The position numbers and the translations under genes were made by a program. This document shows, piece by piece, positions 26,616-36,058 of a DNA stretch of 64,000 nt (positions are counted from its first letter, which is position 1; each line of letters begins with the position of its first letter). This DNA is from Paenibacillus sabuli (GTDB lineage Bacteria; Bacillota; Bacilli; Paenibacillales; Paenibacillaceae). The DNA lies in assembly GCF_014705605.1 (NCBI RefSeq), contig NZ_JACXIZ010000032.1, positions 1 to 64,000 on the forward strand, written 5' to 3'. The notes beneath the pieces are model-generated. The model made no database searches. It saw only the letters and a list, made by a program, of their open reading frames with translations, and was not told where the DNA came from.

Positions 26616-28221
26616 CGGCTTCCTCTCCCTTCTGCGTCGTAAAAGCACGAAGCTCAATCGCATCGTTTAATACGTAAGTATAGGTGGTCCGCCCGTCTCG
26701 CTTGCTTACCCAGATCGGGGCATTAGATGGGTCCCAGCCTGGTTGATCACCATCTTGGTCAAATTTCGAGCCGGGCAAGTGCTCCTTCGTCATGCACGCC
26801 AGCTTGTCTTCGGCACCGCGCTGATCAAAAAAGAAACGGTACGCATGCTTGCCTTCGTAGGCGAGCTGCTTGACCTTCTCAAGTTGTGAATTGCTAATAT
26901 CGTACATGTTGTCTGCCAATCCTTTTACGGCATCATAGCTGAAAATGCCACGATCAATGCCCGCCTCTTGATCGATGCGCAACGGACGGATACGGAACAC
27001 CTCGCGGTCGTTGTTATGCTTGACATGACGGGCATACGCCGATTCCGGAATTACTTGGCCCTGCACAATCTCCCAATCGATAAACGAAGCCGTTGCTGCT
27101 TGTCCCGGCTCTCCCACGGCGTACAGCGCCTCCTTCGCCTGCTTGCACAGCGCCTCCGCTTTTTGCACTGCTTCAAAAAACGGGTACGTCACTTTCGTAA
27201 TGACCACCCCTGCGCAAGCTGTCAGATACGGCTCATCCTCAAAAATATGAGGCAAATTCCCCGATTCTATGAATGCCTCAGATTGATGTTGAATATTTTT
27301 AATGATCGTCGCTGCCGTCTCAATCGCATGCTCCGCAGGGACAATCAGACAGACATCGTCCCCGGCCATGACGACCGGTGTCACAGGCACCTTCTTATCC
27401 TCCCATTCATCCGAACTAATCAGAGTAGTCTTTAACGCATTTACCACCGCATCTTGATAGAGTTGATCAATGGCTTCGCTGAACAAACGCAATTCATCAT
27501 ATGTACGAACCTTACTTACCAAGTCGCCCATTTTGTTGCCATCCAGTGCAATGACCCCAATATAGCTTTTCCCTTCACTCTCGCTATCTTTCTTAAAGTT
27601 TTGCAATTCATTTGTTGTTTCGATCTTGCTATTGGCTAGCTGTTCTTCCAGCGGTCCAAATAAATGGTTCCTGGCCCGGTTGTATTTTTGATCGTCATTC
27701 TTTTTATCCTGCTTGGCCTGCGCAATCGCCGGATACCCGGTCTCATCAATCTCTTCCACGCCGTAACTCCACCTTCTAAATCGAGCGCGGCGCTTATCCT
27801 TTAGCTGATCGGCCCTGCTATGAAGCTCTCGATGAATGACCTTATATGCATTGGATTGCTCCTCTTCCTTTAAAATGCCTTCAACTTCTTCATCCGTTAC
27901 GCAACTGATGTATAGCTCAATGTCGGGGAAACGAACCAGCGCTTCCCGAGAGTACTCCCTTACAAACGGCACAAGGTCCTCCGCATTATAGAAGCGGACG
28001 ATGCTGTTACCCCCGCCCGAGTAAACAAACTCGTGACGATTCGAATAGTTACCTGTTAGGAACCAGCTTAAAGAAAAATCGTCCTGATTGTCTTCGAGCT
28101 CTTTCATTTTTTCGGTCAACGCTTTAATGACAAAGGAATTATACAGGTTCTTTTTCAATCCGTTGTGTTTGAAAATAAACGTTTGCTTCTGCGAAACGTC
28201 GATAAATGCATAGCCGCCCAT
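26608..28221 (-). CDS. cas10: Cas10 large subunit lacking an HD nuclease domain
   Basis: 537 residues with GGAGG 6 nt before the ATG. The N-terminal HD nuclease domain of typical Cas10 (about 100-150 residues) is absent; the protein begins directly with a palm-like domain (FVYSGGGNSIVRFYNAED near 65-82). The second palm has ALDGNKMGDL (D227) and VVMAGDDVCLIVP (A286-G-D-D289), the counterpart of the GGDD cyclic-oligoadenylate synthase motif with the first Gly replaced by Ala. Absence of HD fits subtype III-D. It should scaffold the crRNA complex; second-messenger synthesis is possible but unproven. Located 18 nt downstream of the nuclease gene. Confidence 0.92.
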   Translation of the reverse strand: MGGYAFIDVSQKQTFIFKHNGLKKNLYNSFVIKALTEKMKELEDNQDDFSLSWFLTGNYSNRHEFVYSGGGNSIVRFYNAEDLVPFVREYSREALVRFPDIELYISCVTDEEVEGILKEEEQSNAYKVIHRELHSRADQLKDKRRARFRRWSYGVEEIDETGYPAIAQAKQDKKNDDQKYNRARNHLFGPLEEQLANSKIETTNELQNFKKDSESEGKSYIGVIALDGNKMGDLVSKVRTYDELRLFSEAIDQLYQDAVVNALKTTLISSDEWEDKKVPVTPVVMAGDDVCLIVPAEHAIETAATIIKNIQHQSEAFIESGNLPHIFEDEPYLTACAGVVITKVTYPFFEAVQKAEALCKQAKEALYAVGEPGQAATASFIDWEIVQGQVIPESAYARHVKHNNDREVFRIRPLRIDQEAGIDRGIFSYDAVKGLADNMYDISNSQLEKVKQLAYEGKHAYRFFFDQRGAEDKLACMTKEHLPGSKFDQDGDQPGWDPSNAPIWVSKRDGRTTYTYVLNDAIELRAFTTQKGEEADD

Positions 28222-28239
28222 GGTTGGCCTCCATTTCGA

Positions 28240-29235
28240 TTATTTCTGCCTACTGTGAGTTGAGTTTAAGTTTCGTCGTGGCGTACGTTCCTTTTTCCCT
28301 TCCGCTCGAGTAAATTCTTGCTGTGTCTTATTAAAAGCCTTGGCATACGCGAAATGAGGAAATAACATCGGGTTGTTTAATAACATTAGCAGTTGATTGA
28401 GTTGAAAGTTTAGTGTTAACAGCGGATTTCCAAATACACATAAGTCTTGCAGTGTATTGGCCAATTTTGGCCTATCATCCGCTTTTGCAAATATTAGCTC
28501 ACTAAATTTGTCGTAGTCATGATCTTTACCCAGATGATCCAATTCCAAGTCCTCATTGGGTATATCCTTTAATTCTTGCTTGTAATTCAACTTCTTTGAC
28601 CACCATCCTATTTTTTTGGACTCATGTTTGACCAGTAGCTCGAATTTTGCATTTTTTTGATTCCGTTCCCTTTTTTCAAGGATAATAAAATCAAAATGAT
28701 CACCAAGCTCGTTCTTCACTTCTCTGATCTTACTTTCGTTCACGTAATTTTTTAATGCAACTAGCACTTGTATTGGGGTTGTTTGCTTCTGCGTCTTGTT
28801 TGTTAACCCGATTGCATGCCCAGTAGTCATTCTTGCTATGCCTGTGGCCCTCGAATTTAAATTCTTGATACTTTCACTCCAAGCTTTCAATTTTTCTGGT
28901 TCATAATCAGTGCTTTTGCATTCCACAACCATCACAACTGCTTCAATTGGAATAAATTTAAGCGCATTGTATTGAAAAACATAGGGCGTATACTGTTCAT
29001 CGTATACAGCCAAGTCTACTTCCCGCGAAGTTTTGCGATCCGAGTCGATGATAATCACCCCTTGCGCAATTGAGAACTTGCGCGGAACGATACTCTGGAA
29101 AAATTTAAGCCACATTTGTTCCCGGTAATTTCCGGTTAGTCCATCGTGCTCCGAAGCAAGCTCCAATTCGTTTACCATCATGGCATTCAAGTCATTATAG
29201 TTTTTATAGATGGTTTGAAAGGTTTTATTTTCTGC
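28240..29235 (-). CDS. DUF6602-like PD-(D/E)xK nuclease-fold protein in the cas operon
   Basis: 331 residues; ATG 29235 is preceded by AGGAAAGGGG at about 9 nt. Residues ~35-110 carry a nuclease-fold pattern: YREQMWLKFF (E40), FSIAQGVIIIDSDRKTSREVDLAVYD (D75), IEAVVMVVECKS (E107-x-K109). This is the layout of DUF6602 proteins, a restriction-endonuclease-like family. The C-terminal ~170 residues (ELEDHLGKDHDYDKFSEL-type helices, ending KERTPRRNLN) match nothing I recognise, and no CARF or SAVED fold is obvious. It sits 18 nt before cas10 and is AT-richer than its neighbours. A defence nuclease working with the type III-D complex is the leading guess. Confidence 0.75.
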   Translation of the reverse strand, partial: AENKTFQTIYKNYNDLNAMMVNELELASEHDGLTGNYREQMWLKFFQSIVPRKFSIAQGVIIIDSDRKTSREVDLAVYDEQYTPYVFQYNALKFIPIEAVVMVVECKSTDYEPEKLKAWSESIKNLNSRATGIARMTTGHAIGLTNKTQKQTTPIQVLVALKNYVNESKIREVKNELGDHFDFIILEKRERNQKNAKFELLVKHESKKIGWWSKKLNYKQELKDIPNEDLELDHLGKDHDYDKFSELIFAKADDRPKLANTLQDLCVFGNPLLTLNFQLNQLLMLLNNPMLFPHFAYAKAFNKTQQEFTRAEGKKERTPRRNLNSTHSRQK

Positions 29236-29451
29236 CATCCCGATATACCCCTTTCCTGTTAATCCGTTATCTGATACTAAACATGCGTACGGAACAGCAA
29301 GCACAAGACTTTCGGCTCCCTATCAAAAGGATGATAAGATTCGCCAAATTACCACCATATTCACTTCCATATGGTAATAAAATTCGCTCTAATTCCCTAA
29401 TCTCCTTCTTTATTCTCCAAATTTTGCTTGCGATCCGCTTATATCGCAAAA

Positions 29452-29491
29452 TAAAAAACGTTATTGAGCAGAAAGTTCTACTCAATAACGT
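29452..29491 (-). terminator. Strong intrinsic terminator after cas6
   Basis: Perfect 11-bp arms ACGTTATTGAG / CTCAATAACGT around a 12-nt loop; read leftward the stem is followed by TTTTTTATTTT. It lies just past the cas6 stop and before the nuclease gene. The 29236-29451 gap also holds an imperfect palindrome near 29365-29392 (CCATAT and ATATGG elements) and should contain the promoter of the nuclease-cas10 operon. Confidence 0.92.
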
Positions 29492-29513
29492 GGTTGTTTT
29501 AGTCCGACTTCTC

Positions 29514-30419
29514 TCAAGCATCATAAAACACCTCATACCGTCCAAACCCAATAGTCGAGTTCTTGCCGGCATGAAGCCTTCTTCCTGCCTCCAGCAAAGG
29601 CGTGAAGGAGGTCAGGTCGCCTTCGTAGCGCGCCCATCCCTCGATGGCTGGCAGCTCCAGCTTGCCGCCGCGGGTCATCGAGTAACGCTCGAAATCGACG
29701 TCGCGCCAGCTCTGCTCGACAGTCTGAACCATGCGCGCCGCCTCCAGCATCGCGTCTTCGTCCCACTGCAGCTCTTGTCCCGTATACGCCTTCGACAGCA
29801 AGGTCAGCCGACGGCTGATGGAATGGATTAATTCCTCAAAGGCGATTCGACGGCTCAACTTGCGCCGCACCAGAATACGCGTGGGGGTAACAAAACGAAC
29901 CAGTGCCGTCCGTGCCCGCCGTTCGGGCATAGTCAGCGGCTGGGGCATCAGGTTGCGCATCCAGATGCGCCCGCCGCTCCAGATTAGCGCATCGCGCTCC
30001 GGGACGCTAATCTGTTCGAGCCGAAAGCGCAGCCTTTCCGCGCCCCAGCCTCGCTCGCCCATCGCTTGCAAGCCATCCACATAAAAGCCCGCCTCCCTGA
30101 CCGCACTCCCGATCAGCGTCATCTCAAATGTACACTGGTCCCCCTTCTTCCACTCAATCTTGTCCCGTACATGCGGATACAGCACATAGGCGTTCACGGC
30201 GCCTGCGTCGTGCCCGGGCGAAGCAAAATTACGCGCATATGCACAATCTTGAGCGATCTGGCAGACATAGCACCGCACATCCGGTGTCGGACATACGAAG
30301 TCCCGCATGCTATGACCGAGCACCCCGCGCAGCGTCGAGCCCAGATAAGGGGGCAGCTTTCCTTCGGTCTCACACGCAAATGAGGCGCGCAGAGTCAATG
30401 TTTCAATATGTCCAAACAT
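29514..30419 (-). CDS. cas6: Cas6-type pre-crRNA processing endoribonuclease (RAMP)
   Basis: 301 residues from ATG 30419 (AAAGGA 8 nt upstream; longer in-frame starts up to 30536 lack a signal). The N-terminal ferredoxin-like part has PPYLGSTLRGVLGHSMRDF. Four cysteines (C43, C50, C53, C59) form a possible zinc cluster, as in one Cas6 subgroup. The C-terminal glycine loop is HAGKNSTIGFGRYEV. Cas6 cuts the repeat hairpin to release crRNAs. A terminator separates it from the effector genes, so it is probably expressed from its own promoter in 30420-30762, where no other gene is supported. Confidence 0.88.
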   Translation of the reverse strand: MFGHIETLTLRASFACETEGKLPPYLGSTLRGVLGHSMRDFVCPTPDVRCYVCQIAQDCAYARNFASPGHDAGAVNAYVLYPHVRDKIEWKKGDQCTFEMTLIGSAVREAGFYVDGLQAMGERGWGAERLRFRLEQISVPERDALIWSGGRIWMRNLMPQPLTMPERRARTALVRFVTPTRILVRRKLSRRIAFEELIHSISRRLTLLSKAYTGQELQWDEDAMLEAARMVQTVEQSWRDVDFERYSMTRGGKLELPAIEGWARYEGDLTSFTPLLEAGRRLHAGKNSTIGFGRYEVFYDA

Positions 30420-30762
30420 ATCGGCATCCTTTCTGTGTGAGGAAGCTCGTCTCTGTAGTATAAACCATTGGTCGTGAATCTTATCTACTAATTCCCCTTT
30501 ATATTTTCGATCTATATTCCCATATCCCTGCTCCACTCGCCAAAATAATTCACAAGTTTCTACATGATTTGCGCCTCATTTTACAAAATCATACTCTTTC
30601 AACATCAGAGGTGACCTCCGTTCCATGGCACGACGTTATCCGAAAGCGCCCAAATTCGACAATTCATGATAACGAGGAAGGATTTGTAAAAAATATGTCG
30701 AATGTAAACCAAACGATTCACAAGAAGTGCTGCATCAAAAAAATGAATCGGAGGGTACAAAC

Positions 30763-31044
30763 ATGCCAATTATCATCACCACAGGAAACTTGAACGTGCA
30801 CTGCGAAGTCATCGATACTATATTTGCCATTGACTCTCACAAAGAGGGAGTGTTCAAGAGCGCTGATCCCAATTTAGCTTTCGAGGGGGTCAAAAATCAG
30901 CTAAAACAAAGAGCGGCGCAACTTGGAGGTCATGCCGTGATCAGCTGTCAATTTGAATACCGTGTCGCCCAAGCCAGCGGGATGATGGGGACCAAGCAAG
31001 TAATTGAAATCTTCGCCTACGGAACAGTCGTTCGATTCATTTAA
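30763..31044 (+). CDS. YbjQ/UPF0145-like small protein
   Basis: 93 residues; CGGAGGG lies 8 nt before the ATG. The sequence MPIIITTGNLNVHCEVIDTI, then AAQLGGHAVISCQFEYRV and a C-terminal IEIFAYGTVVRF fits the YbjQ-like family of pentameric putative heavy-metal-binding proteins. Function in the cell is unknown. It lies between cas6 (divergent) and the trailer end of the array and is probably unrelated to CRISPR function. No gene is supported in 31045-31274. Confidence 0.7.
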   Translation: MPIIITTGNLNVHCEVIDTIFAIDSHKEGVFKSADPNLAFEGVKNQLKQRAAQLGGHAVISCQFEYRVAQASGMMGTKQVIEIFAYGTVVRFI

Positions 31045-31274
31045 CTTCGCAAATTGAAGCGCTGGCTGCGCATTGCTGCGAATAACGAACTCGACGAAGT
31101 AAGGGAGGCTTGGTCCAGATAGCCAAAAGCCCAAAGAGTCTGCTGAGCAAGTTGCCGCTAGACAACTTGCTCCACCCTTCCCCATAGCAAACTTGCAGTA
31201 TAATTTCAACCCTTTATAAATTCAGCCTTCACAATTCCATTCAGGGGCACGATTGTGATTCCTCAATGAGTCGC

Positions 31275-32943
31275 GTTTCAACACACGCATCCATATAGGA
31301 TGCGACGACGCCGGCTTCTACGCGGAGGACGGCACGCTGTTTCAATCCACGCATCCATATAGGATGCGACACGTATGACTACGAAACCGATTATTGTTAC
31401 GAAAGTTTCAATCCACGCATCCATGTAGGATGCGACCGTTGTCGGCAGCTTTATGGCATTGGGTATCACGTTTCAATCCACGCATCCATATAGGATGCGA
31501 CTGGTTCGCCCAAAACAACTTTTGTAAGCGAGCATGTTTCAATCCACGCATCCATATAGGATGCGACCTCCTTCACTAAAAACAGTGAGGGTGTGTGGGA
31601 GTTTCAATCCACGCATCCATATAGGATGCGACAAAGAAGTAATTGAGCGATTAAACCGTGAATCTGTTTCAATCCACGCATCCATATAGGATGCGACTGT
31701 CCAATCGGGTCTGGGCCGTGACGATTCGAGTGTTTCAATCCACGCATCCATATAGGATGCGACGACCACTGAGCAATTAGCGGCATATATGGCCGCTGTT
31801 TCAATCCACGCATCCATATAGGATGCGACATTTTGCCTTACCGCGAGACACAACGCTGTTGTCGTTTCAATCCACGCATCCATATAGGATGCGACATAAA
31901 GAGATCCTTGACTTATACCAATATTTAACTGTTTCAATCCACGCATCCATATAGGATGCGACTGACAACACCAACAAAAACACACATGACCTTGGCGTTT
32001 CAATCCACGCATCCATATAGGATGCGACCAAAGTAGACGGTATCACCTTCGACAGCCGCGCGGTTTCAATCCACGCATCCATATAGGATGCGACCTCGTC
32101 GTAATCCATGCCGCGTAGCCAATAAATGTTTCAATCCACGCATCCATATAGGATGCGACCATTGACGATCCGGTCAAAAACGCCGAGGAAGCGTTTCAAT
32201 CCACGCATCCATATAGGATGCGACATGGCTCGAGACTATGCAGACTACAAACGCCACGTTTCAATCCACGCATCCATATAGGATGCGACGTTCCGGAAAA
32301 AGGTATGATTTTTGTGGATGATGTTTCAATCCACGCATCCATATAGGATGCGACAAAATAAAGCGGGTGATGCCGATATGACAACCAAGTTTCAATCCAC
32401 GCATCCATATAGGATGCGACAGTCCGATCGTGCGTATGACCGCAACGTGCTGGAGTTTCAATCCACGCATCCATATAGGATGCGACTGCCGCTCGCCCTC
32501 GTACTCGTAGGCGTGGACAATGTTTCAATCCACGCATCCATATAGGATGCGACTTCCGCTCTCCGCCCGCCTGGATGGCGAGGGTGTTTCAATCCACGCA
32601 TCCATATAGGATGCGACGTCGATGTAGTGCACGTCGTACTGGTTCCACGGGTTTCAATCCACGCATCCATATAGGATGCGACCGTCGCCACTCCCAAATC
32701 GACCATCGTGCGGGTGTTTCAATCCACGCATCCATATAGGATGCGACCAGTCAAAACGAATTGACCAAAACGCCATTGCTGTTTCAATCCACGCATCCAT
32801 ATAGGATGCGACTACTCAGCTTAGAGCGCTCGTACCCGGCTTGGGTGTTTCAATCCACGCATCCATATAGGATGCGACCCGTACATCCTCCACAAAGAAT
32901 ACGTCGTCCTGGTTTCAATCCACGCATCCATATAGGATGCGAC
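31275..32943 (-). CRISPR. CRISPR array 1: 26 repeats, 25 spacers
   Basis: The 32-nt repeats read, on the minus strand, GTCGCATCC-TATAT-GGATGCG followed by TGGATTGAAAC, i.e. an internal 6-8 bp hairpin and the common ATTGAAAC 3' end. Spacers are 32-35 nt. The first repeat by coordinate (31275-31306) is altered (CAACACACGC for CAATCCACGC) and the third has one change (CATGTAGG), so the decayed trailer end is on the left and transcription runs leftward from the leader at 32944. The repeat type resembles those of type I-C systems, but the cas genes beside it are type III-D with Cas6. Confidence 0.98.
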
Positions 32944-33112
32944 AGCGGCGCCCGGAAACCCTTACGGGGCGGGCGTTTTCGGGCCCCAAAGTGCGAACCC
33001 CTTTTTAGTATACGATGTTTAGCCTGCAAAATCGACCCTTTCTTCAAAAAAGCCAGTACTGGCGCGGGGTGCGAACCTCCCAGGGATTTCATGTGCACCT
33101 GAGGTTCGCACC
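32944..33112 (-). promoter_or_regulatory. CRISPR leader 1
   Basis: These 169 nt directly before the newest repeat of array 1 match the 169 nt before array 2 (45703-45871) in inverse orientation, about nine bases in ten by eye. Shared elements are an 11-bp inverted repeat GGTGCGAACCT / AGGTTCGCACC, a TATACT -10-like box (33007-33012) and a GC-rich stretch ending GGGCGCCGCT next to the first repeat. It should drive array transcription and guide spacer insertion. Confidence 0.9.
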
Positions 33113-33241
33113 AGCATCGAACCGAGTAGCCGACATCCCATTGGCGCTCACACACTGCAACATTTGCCATAGGCTAATTCACACGGCCTACCCTTCCAGT
33201 ACAGCCGCTCCCTTGCCCAATCCAACCCACTCCGCAACCAA

Positions 33242-35071
33242 CTACCGCCCGCCGCCGCTGTCCGACTCCATCTCGTGGAGCTTGATCGCGAGCTGCAGCT
33301 GCAGGCGCGTCTCGGGATCGTCGAGCTGCCAGCCGAGCTCGCTGCGCAGGCGCTCCAGCCGGTATGTCACCGTATTATAATGAAGGAACAGACGCTCCGC
33401 CGTCTCCTTGGTATTGCATCCGCACTGCAGGTATGTCGCTACCGTCTGCAGCATCGCGCCTTGCTGCTTGCGGTCGAACGCCAGCAGCGGCGCCAGATAC
33501 ATGCGCCTGTAAGCCTCCAGCTCCTCCGACCCGTGCAGCCGATACAGCAGCAGGTAGACGCCGAGCTCCTCATAGCGCACCACCGGAGCGCTCATCCGGC
33601 AGACCCGGGCCACCTGCGCCGTGCGCATCGCCTCGCGGAAGCTCCCCGGGACGCCTCCGACCCCCGTCGACGACCGCCCGAGCCGCAGCGCCCACTCCGC
33701 GCCGGGCAGCGCCTGGCGAAGCGCGCGCAACACGCGCTCCACCTCACGGTCTAGCCGCAACTGGCGCTGATCAACGCTGGGTGAGTCAGCCACTCTAGCC
33801 GAATTAGCCACTCTAGCCGACTCGGCCACGTCGGTCGCGTCCGCCGACGCAGCCGACACGCCGTCGACTGCGCGCGCCGCCCGATTCCGCGCTTCCTCCC
33901 CCTGCCCCGCAACCATCCCCGGAAGCGGAAACAGCACGACGAGTCGGCCCTCCAGCACGGTCCATTGCGGCTGAGCCGCGCCCCCGCGCGAAGTGCCGCC
34001 GCCGTAGCTCAGCCGCCGCGCCGCTCCCTGCAGCTCGCGCGTCTGCTCCCGGCCGCCCAGATCGGCTTCGCCGGCAACCTCGTCCGCGCCCAGCCGCTGC
34101 ACGATGCCGACGACATAGCCCGCTCCCGCCGGTAGCGGCTGGCCGCAGGCCTCGGCGCGCAGCCGCAGATCAACCTCGGAGACGATCCGCCCCGCCATCC
34201 AGTCCTGCAGGAATTGGTCGACATATTTGGCCTCGATGCGCCGCCGCGCCTGCTCATTACTGATCTCAAAGCCGGCCAGCTCGGCCGCCCAGTTCATCGT
34301 CATCGTATCCACAATGCCGTACTCCCGATTGTGCTCCAGCAGCAGCAGCAGAAATGGCGCCCCCTGTCCATCCGGCACCTCGGCAATATACACGCGCACA
34401 TTGCGCCCGGCCAGCGGCACGAAGCTCGTCTGCATGCGGGCATCCTCGCGCAGCCGCAGCCAATGGCCATCCTCCGCCTCCAGCTCCGCACACAGCGGCT
34501 CCGCCTCGGGCGAAGCCATCCACCCGCCGTCAGGATCGAGCAGTGCGACGGGATTGCGCAGCAACTGCTGCAGATGGTGCAAAAACGCAGGCAGCCCGTC
34601 CCCGTGCAGCAGCACGTGAGACAGGCGCTGGACATGACTCTGCAGCACGGCCAGATAGCGCGATTCAGCGACGAGCACGCGCTCCATCACCTCGCGCACG
34701 ACATCGGAGAAGGACGTCTCCGGCCCCAGCTCGATGAGCGGCAGGCCATGCCGGTCGGCCGCCTCGACTGCGGATGGCGGGATCGCTTCGATGAAGCGCT
34801 TGGTCTTGATGCCGAGCGCGGCCACACCCTTGCCCGCGAGCTGGGCGATGAGCGTCTCCAGCACCTGCGGCTCCTCCCGGAACGGGTACCCCGTCGTCAC
34901 GAGGAATTCGCCCGGCCGCACCCAGTCCACGACATCCGGCACCTCCATGACATTGACGCGGCTGACCAGCTTGTCCAGTCCGGCCTCGCCGCCGAGCAGC
35001 CGCGAGCCTTGCAGATGCGGCACATTCAGCAGATGCTTGACCATCAATCCCTGTATCTCTTCCTCTGTCAC
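33242..35071 (-). CDS. PucR-family transcriptional regulator
   Basis: 609 residues. The N-terminal PucR domain (1-125: HLQGSRLLGGEAGLDKLVSRVNVMEVPDV, GEFLVTTGYPF), a central GGDEF-related region, and the C-terminal PucR helix-turn-helix (LQCGCNTKETAERLFLHYNTVTYRLERL) are all visible. A linker near residues 420-450 has short A/D/S repeats (ARVANSARVADSPSV). GTG start at 35071 with AAAGGAGG about 13 nt upstream. PucR proteins activate purine and other nitrogen-compound catabolic genes; as last gene of this operon it probably controls it and itself. Confidence 0.93.
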   Translation of the reverse strand: MTEEEIQGLMVKHLLNVPHLQGSRLLGGEAGLDKLVSRVNVMEVPDVVDWVRPGEFLVTTGYPFREEPQVLETLIAQLAGKGVAALGIKTKRFIEAIPPSAVEAADRHGLPLIELGPETSFSDVVREVMERVLVAESRYLAVLQSHVQRLSHVLLHGDGLPAFLHHLQQLLRNPVALLDPDGGWMASPEAEPLCAELEAEDGHWLRLREDARMQTSFVPLAGRNVRVYIAEVPDGQGAPFLLLLLEHNREYGIVDTMTMNWAAELAGFEISNEQARRRIEAKYVDQFLQDWMAGRIVSEVDLRLRAEACGQPLPAGAGYVVGIVQRLGADEVAGEADLGGREQTRELQGAARRLSYGGGTSRGGAAQPQWTVLEGRLVVLFPLPGMVAGQGEEARNRAARAVDGVSAASADATDVAESARVANSARVADSPSVDQRQLRLDREVERVLRALRQALPGAEWALRLGRSSTGVGGVPGSFREAMRTAQVARVCRMSAPVVRYEELGVYLLLYRLHGSEELEAYRRMYLAPLLAFDRKQQGAMLQTVATYLQCGCNTKETAERLFLHYNTVTYRLERLRSELGWQLDDPETRLQLQLAIKLHEMESDSGGGR

Positions 35072-35204
35072 CTTGGATTCGCGCCTCCTTTCCGCTCTGC
35101 CGGGCCGCCCCGCTCCGCTCGGGAACTGGCTCCTGCCGCGTCCTTCCCCCTGATCGTCCTTCTATCTGCCGCTCATGCATCGTCCGACCGACGCGCCCGA
35201 CGCC

Positions 35205-35897
35205 TTACCCCCGCCGGATCTCGGCCAATGCGTCCACGACCGCGCCGCTCTCGACCACCCAGCCGAAGATGCCGCCCTGCTGCCACACCATGCGCAGCGC
35301 AGCCTCGTGATCGGCCGGATCGAAGGCGGCGGTCGCGTCAGCGATTACCGCGCATTCGTAGCCGCGGTCATTGGCCTCGCGCAGCGTCGTATGGACGCAC
35401 ACATGCGTCGTCACCCCGGCGAGCAGCAGCGAGGCGATGCCCTGCTCCGCCAGATAGGCCTCCAGGCCCGTCCGGTAAAAAGCGCCTTTGCCCGGCTTGT
35501 CTACGATGTATTCACCATCCGCCGGCGCCAGCTCGGGCACGATCGCGTGCCCTGGCTCGCCGCGCACGAGCACCCGTCCCATCGGCCCCGGATCGCCGAT
35601 GCCCGCGCCCTGGCGACGGCTGCGCGCCAGCTTGGACGGCGGGCAATCCGACAGATCGGGGAGATGGCCCTCGCGCGTATGCACGATGGTCAGCCCGGCC
35701 CGCCGCGCCGCCGCAAGCACGTCCGAGATCGCCGGGATGATCGCCCGCGCCGGCGCCACATCGTTGCCGAGCCGCTCGCCGAAGCCGCCGGGGGCGCAGA
35801 AGTCATTCTGCATATCGATGACGACGAGCGCCGTCCGCGCCGGATCGAAGGCATACGGGTACGGACGCGCATCGTCGATGCAAGGGCTATCGTTCAT
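35205..35897 (-). CDS. Isochorismatase-family cysteine hydrolase (third paralog)
   Basis: 230 residues with the complete family triad: D28 in [11 protein letters not shown]134 in VDKPGKGAF and C167 in [30 protein letters not shown] resembles ureidoacrylate/biuret-type amidohydrolases rather than true isochorismatases. It should hydrolyse a small amide or ureide, releasing ammonia. Shorter and more divergent than the other two hydrolases in this operon. It lies 130 nt before pucR and 160 nt after the cupin gene. Confidence 0.9.
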   Translation of the reverse strand: MNDSPCIDDARPYPYAFDPARTALVVIDMQNDFCAPGGFGERLGNDVAPARAIIPAISDVLAAARRAGLTIVHTREGHLPDLSDCPPSKLARSRRQGAGIGDPGPMGRVLVRGEPGHAIVPELAPADGEYIVDKPGKGAFYRTGLEAYLAEQGIASLLLAGVTTHVCVHTTLREANDRGYECAVIADATAAFDPADHEAALRMVWQQGGIFGWVVESGAVVDALAEIRRG

Positions 35898-36058
35898 TGC
35901 CGGTTCACGCTCCGTTCGAAATTCGTCGTCCGATCATTCGTCGGCATGCTTGTCGCCGCTTGCGCACGCTATTGAGTATGTGGTGATGTACGCTGCCCGC
36001 CGCTCACGGCCCCCGCCATCCACACTCGACCAGCCGACGCGCAGGCGGCTACGCCCGC

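Noticed and set aside
26608-28221. HD nuclease in Cas10
   Set aside because: No HD motif occurs anywhere in the 537 residues, and the start is well supported by a GGAGG site, so it is absent rather than missed.
29267-29572. 101-residue frame between cas6 and the nuclease
   Set aside because: It runs through the perfect cas6 terminator and overlaps the cas6 end in another frame.
31278-33102. Several short frames with WMRGLK or ASYMDAWIET repeats
   Set aside because: These are translations of the CRISPR repeats, not proteins.
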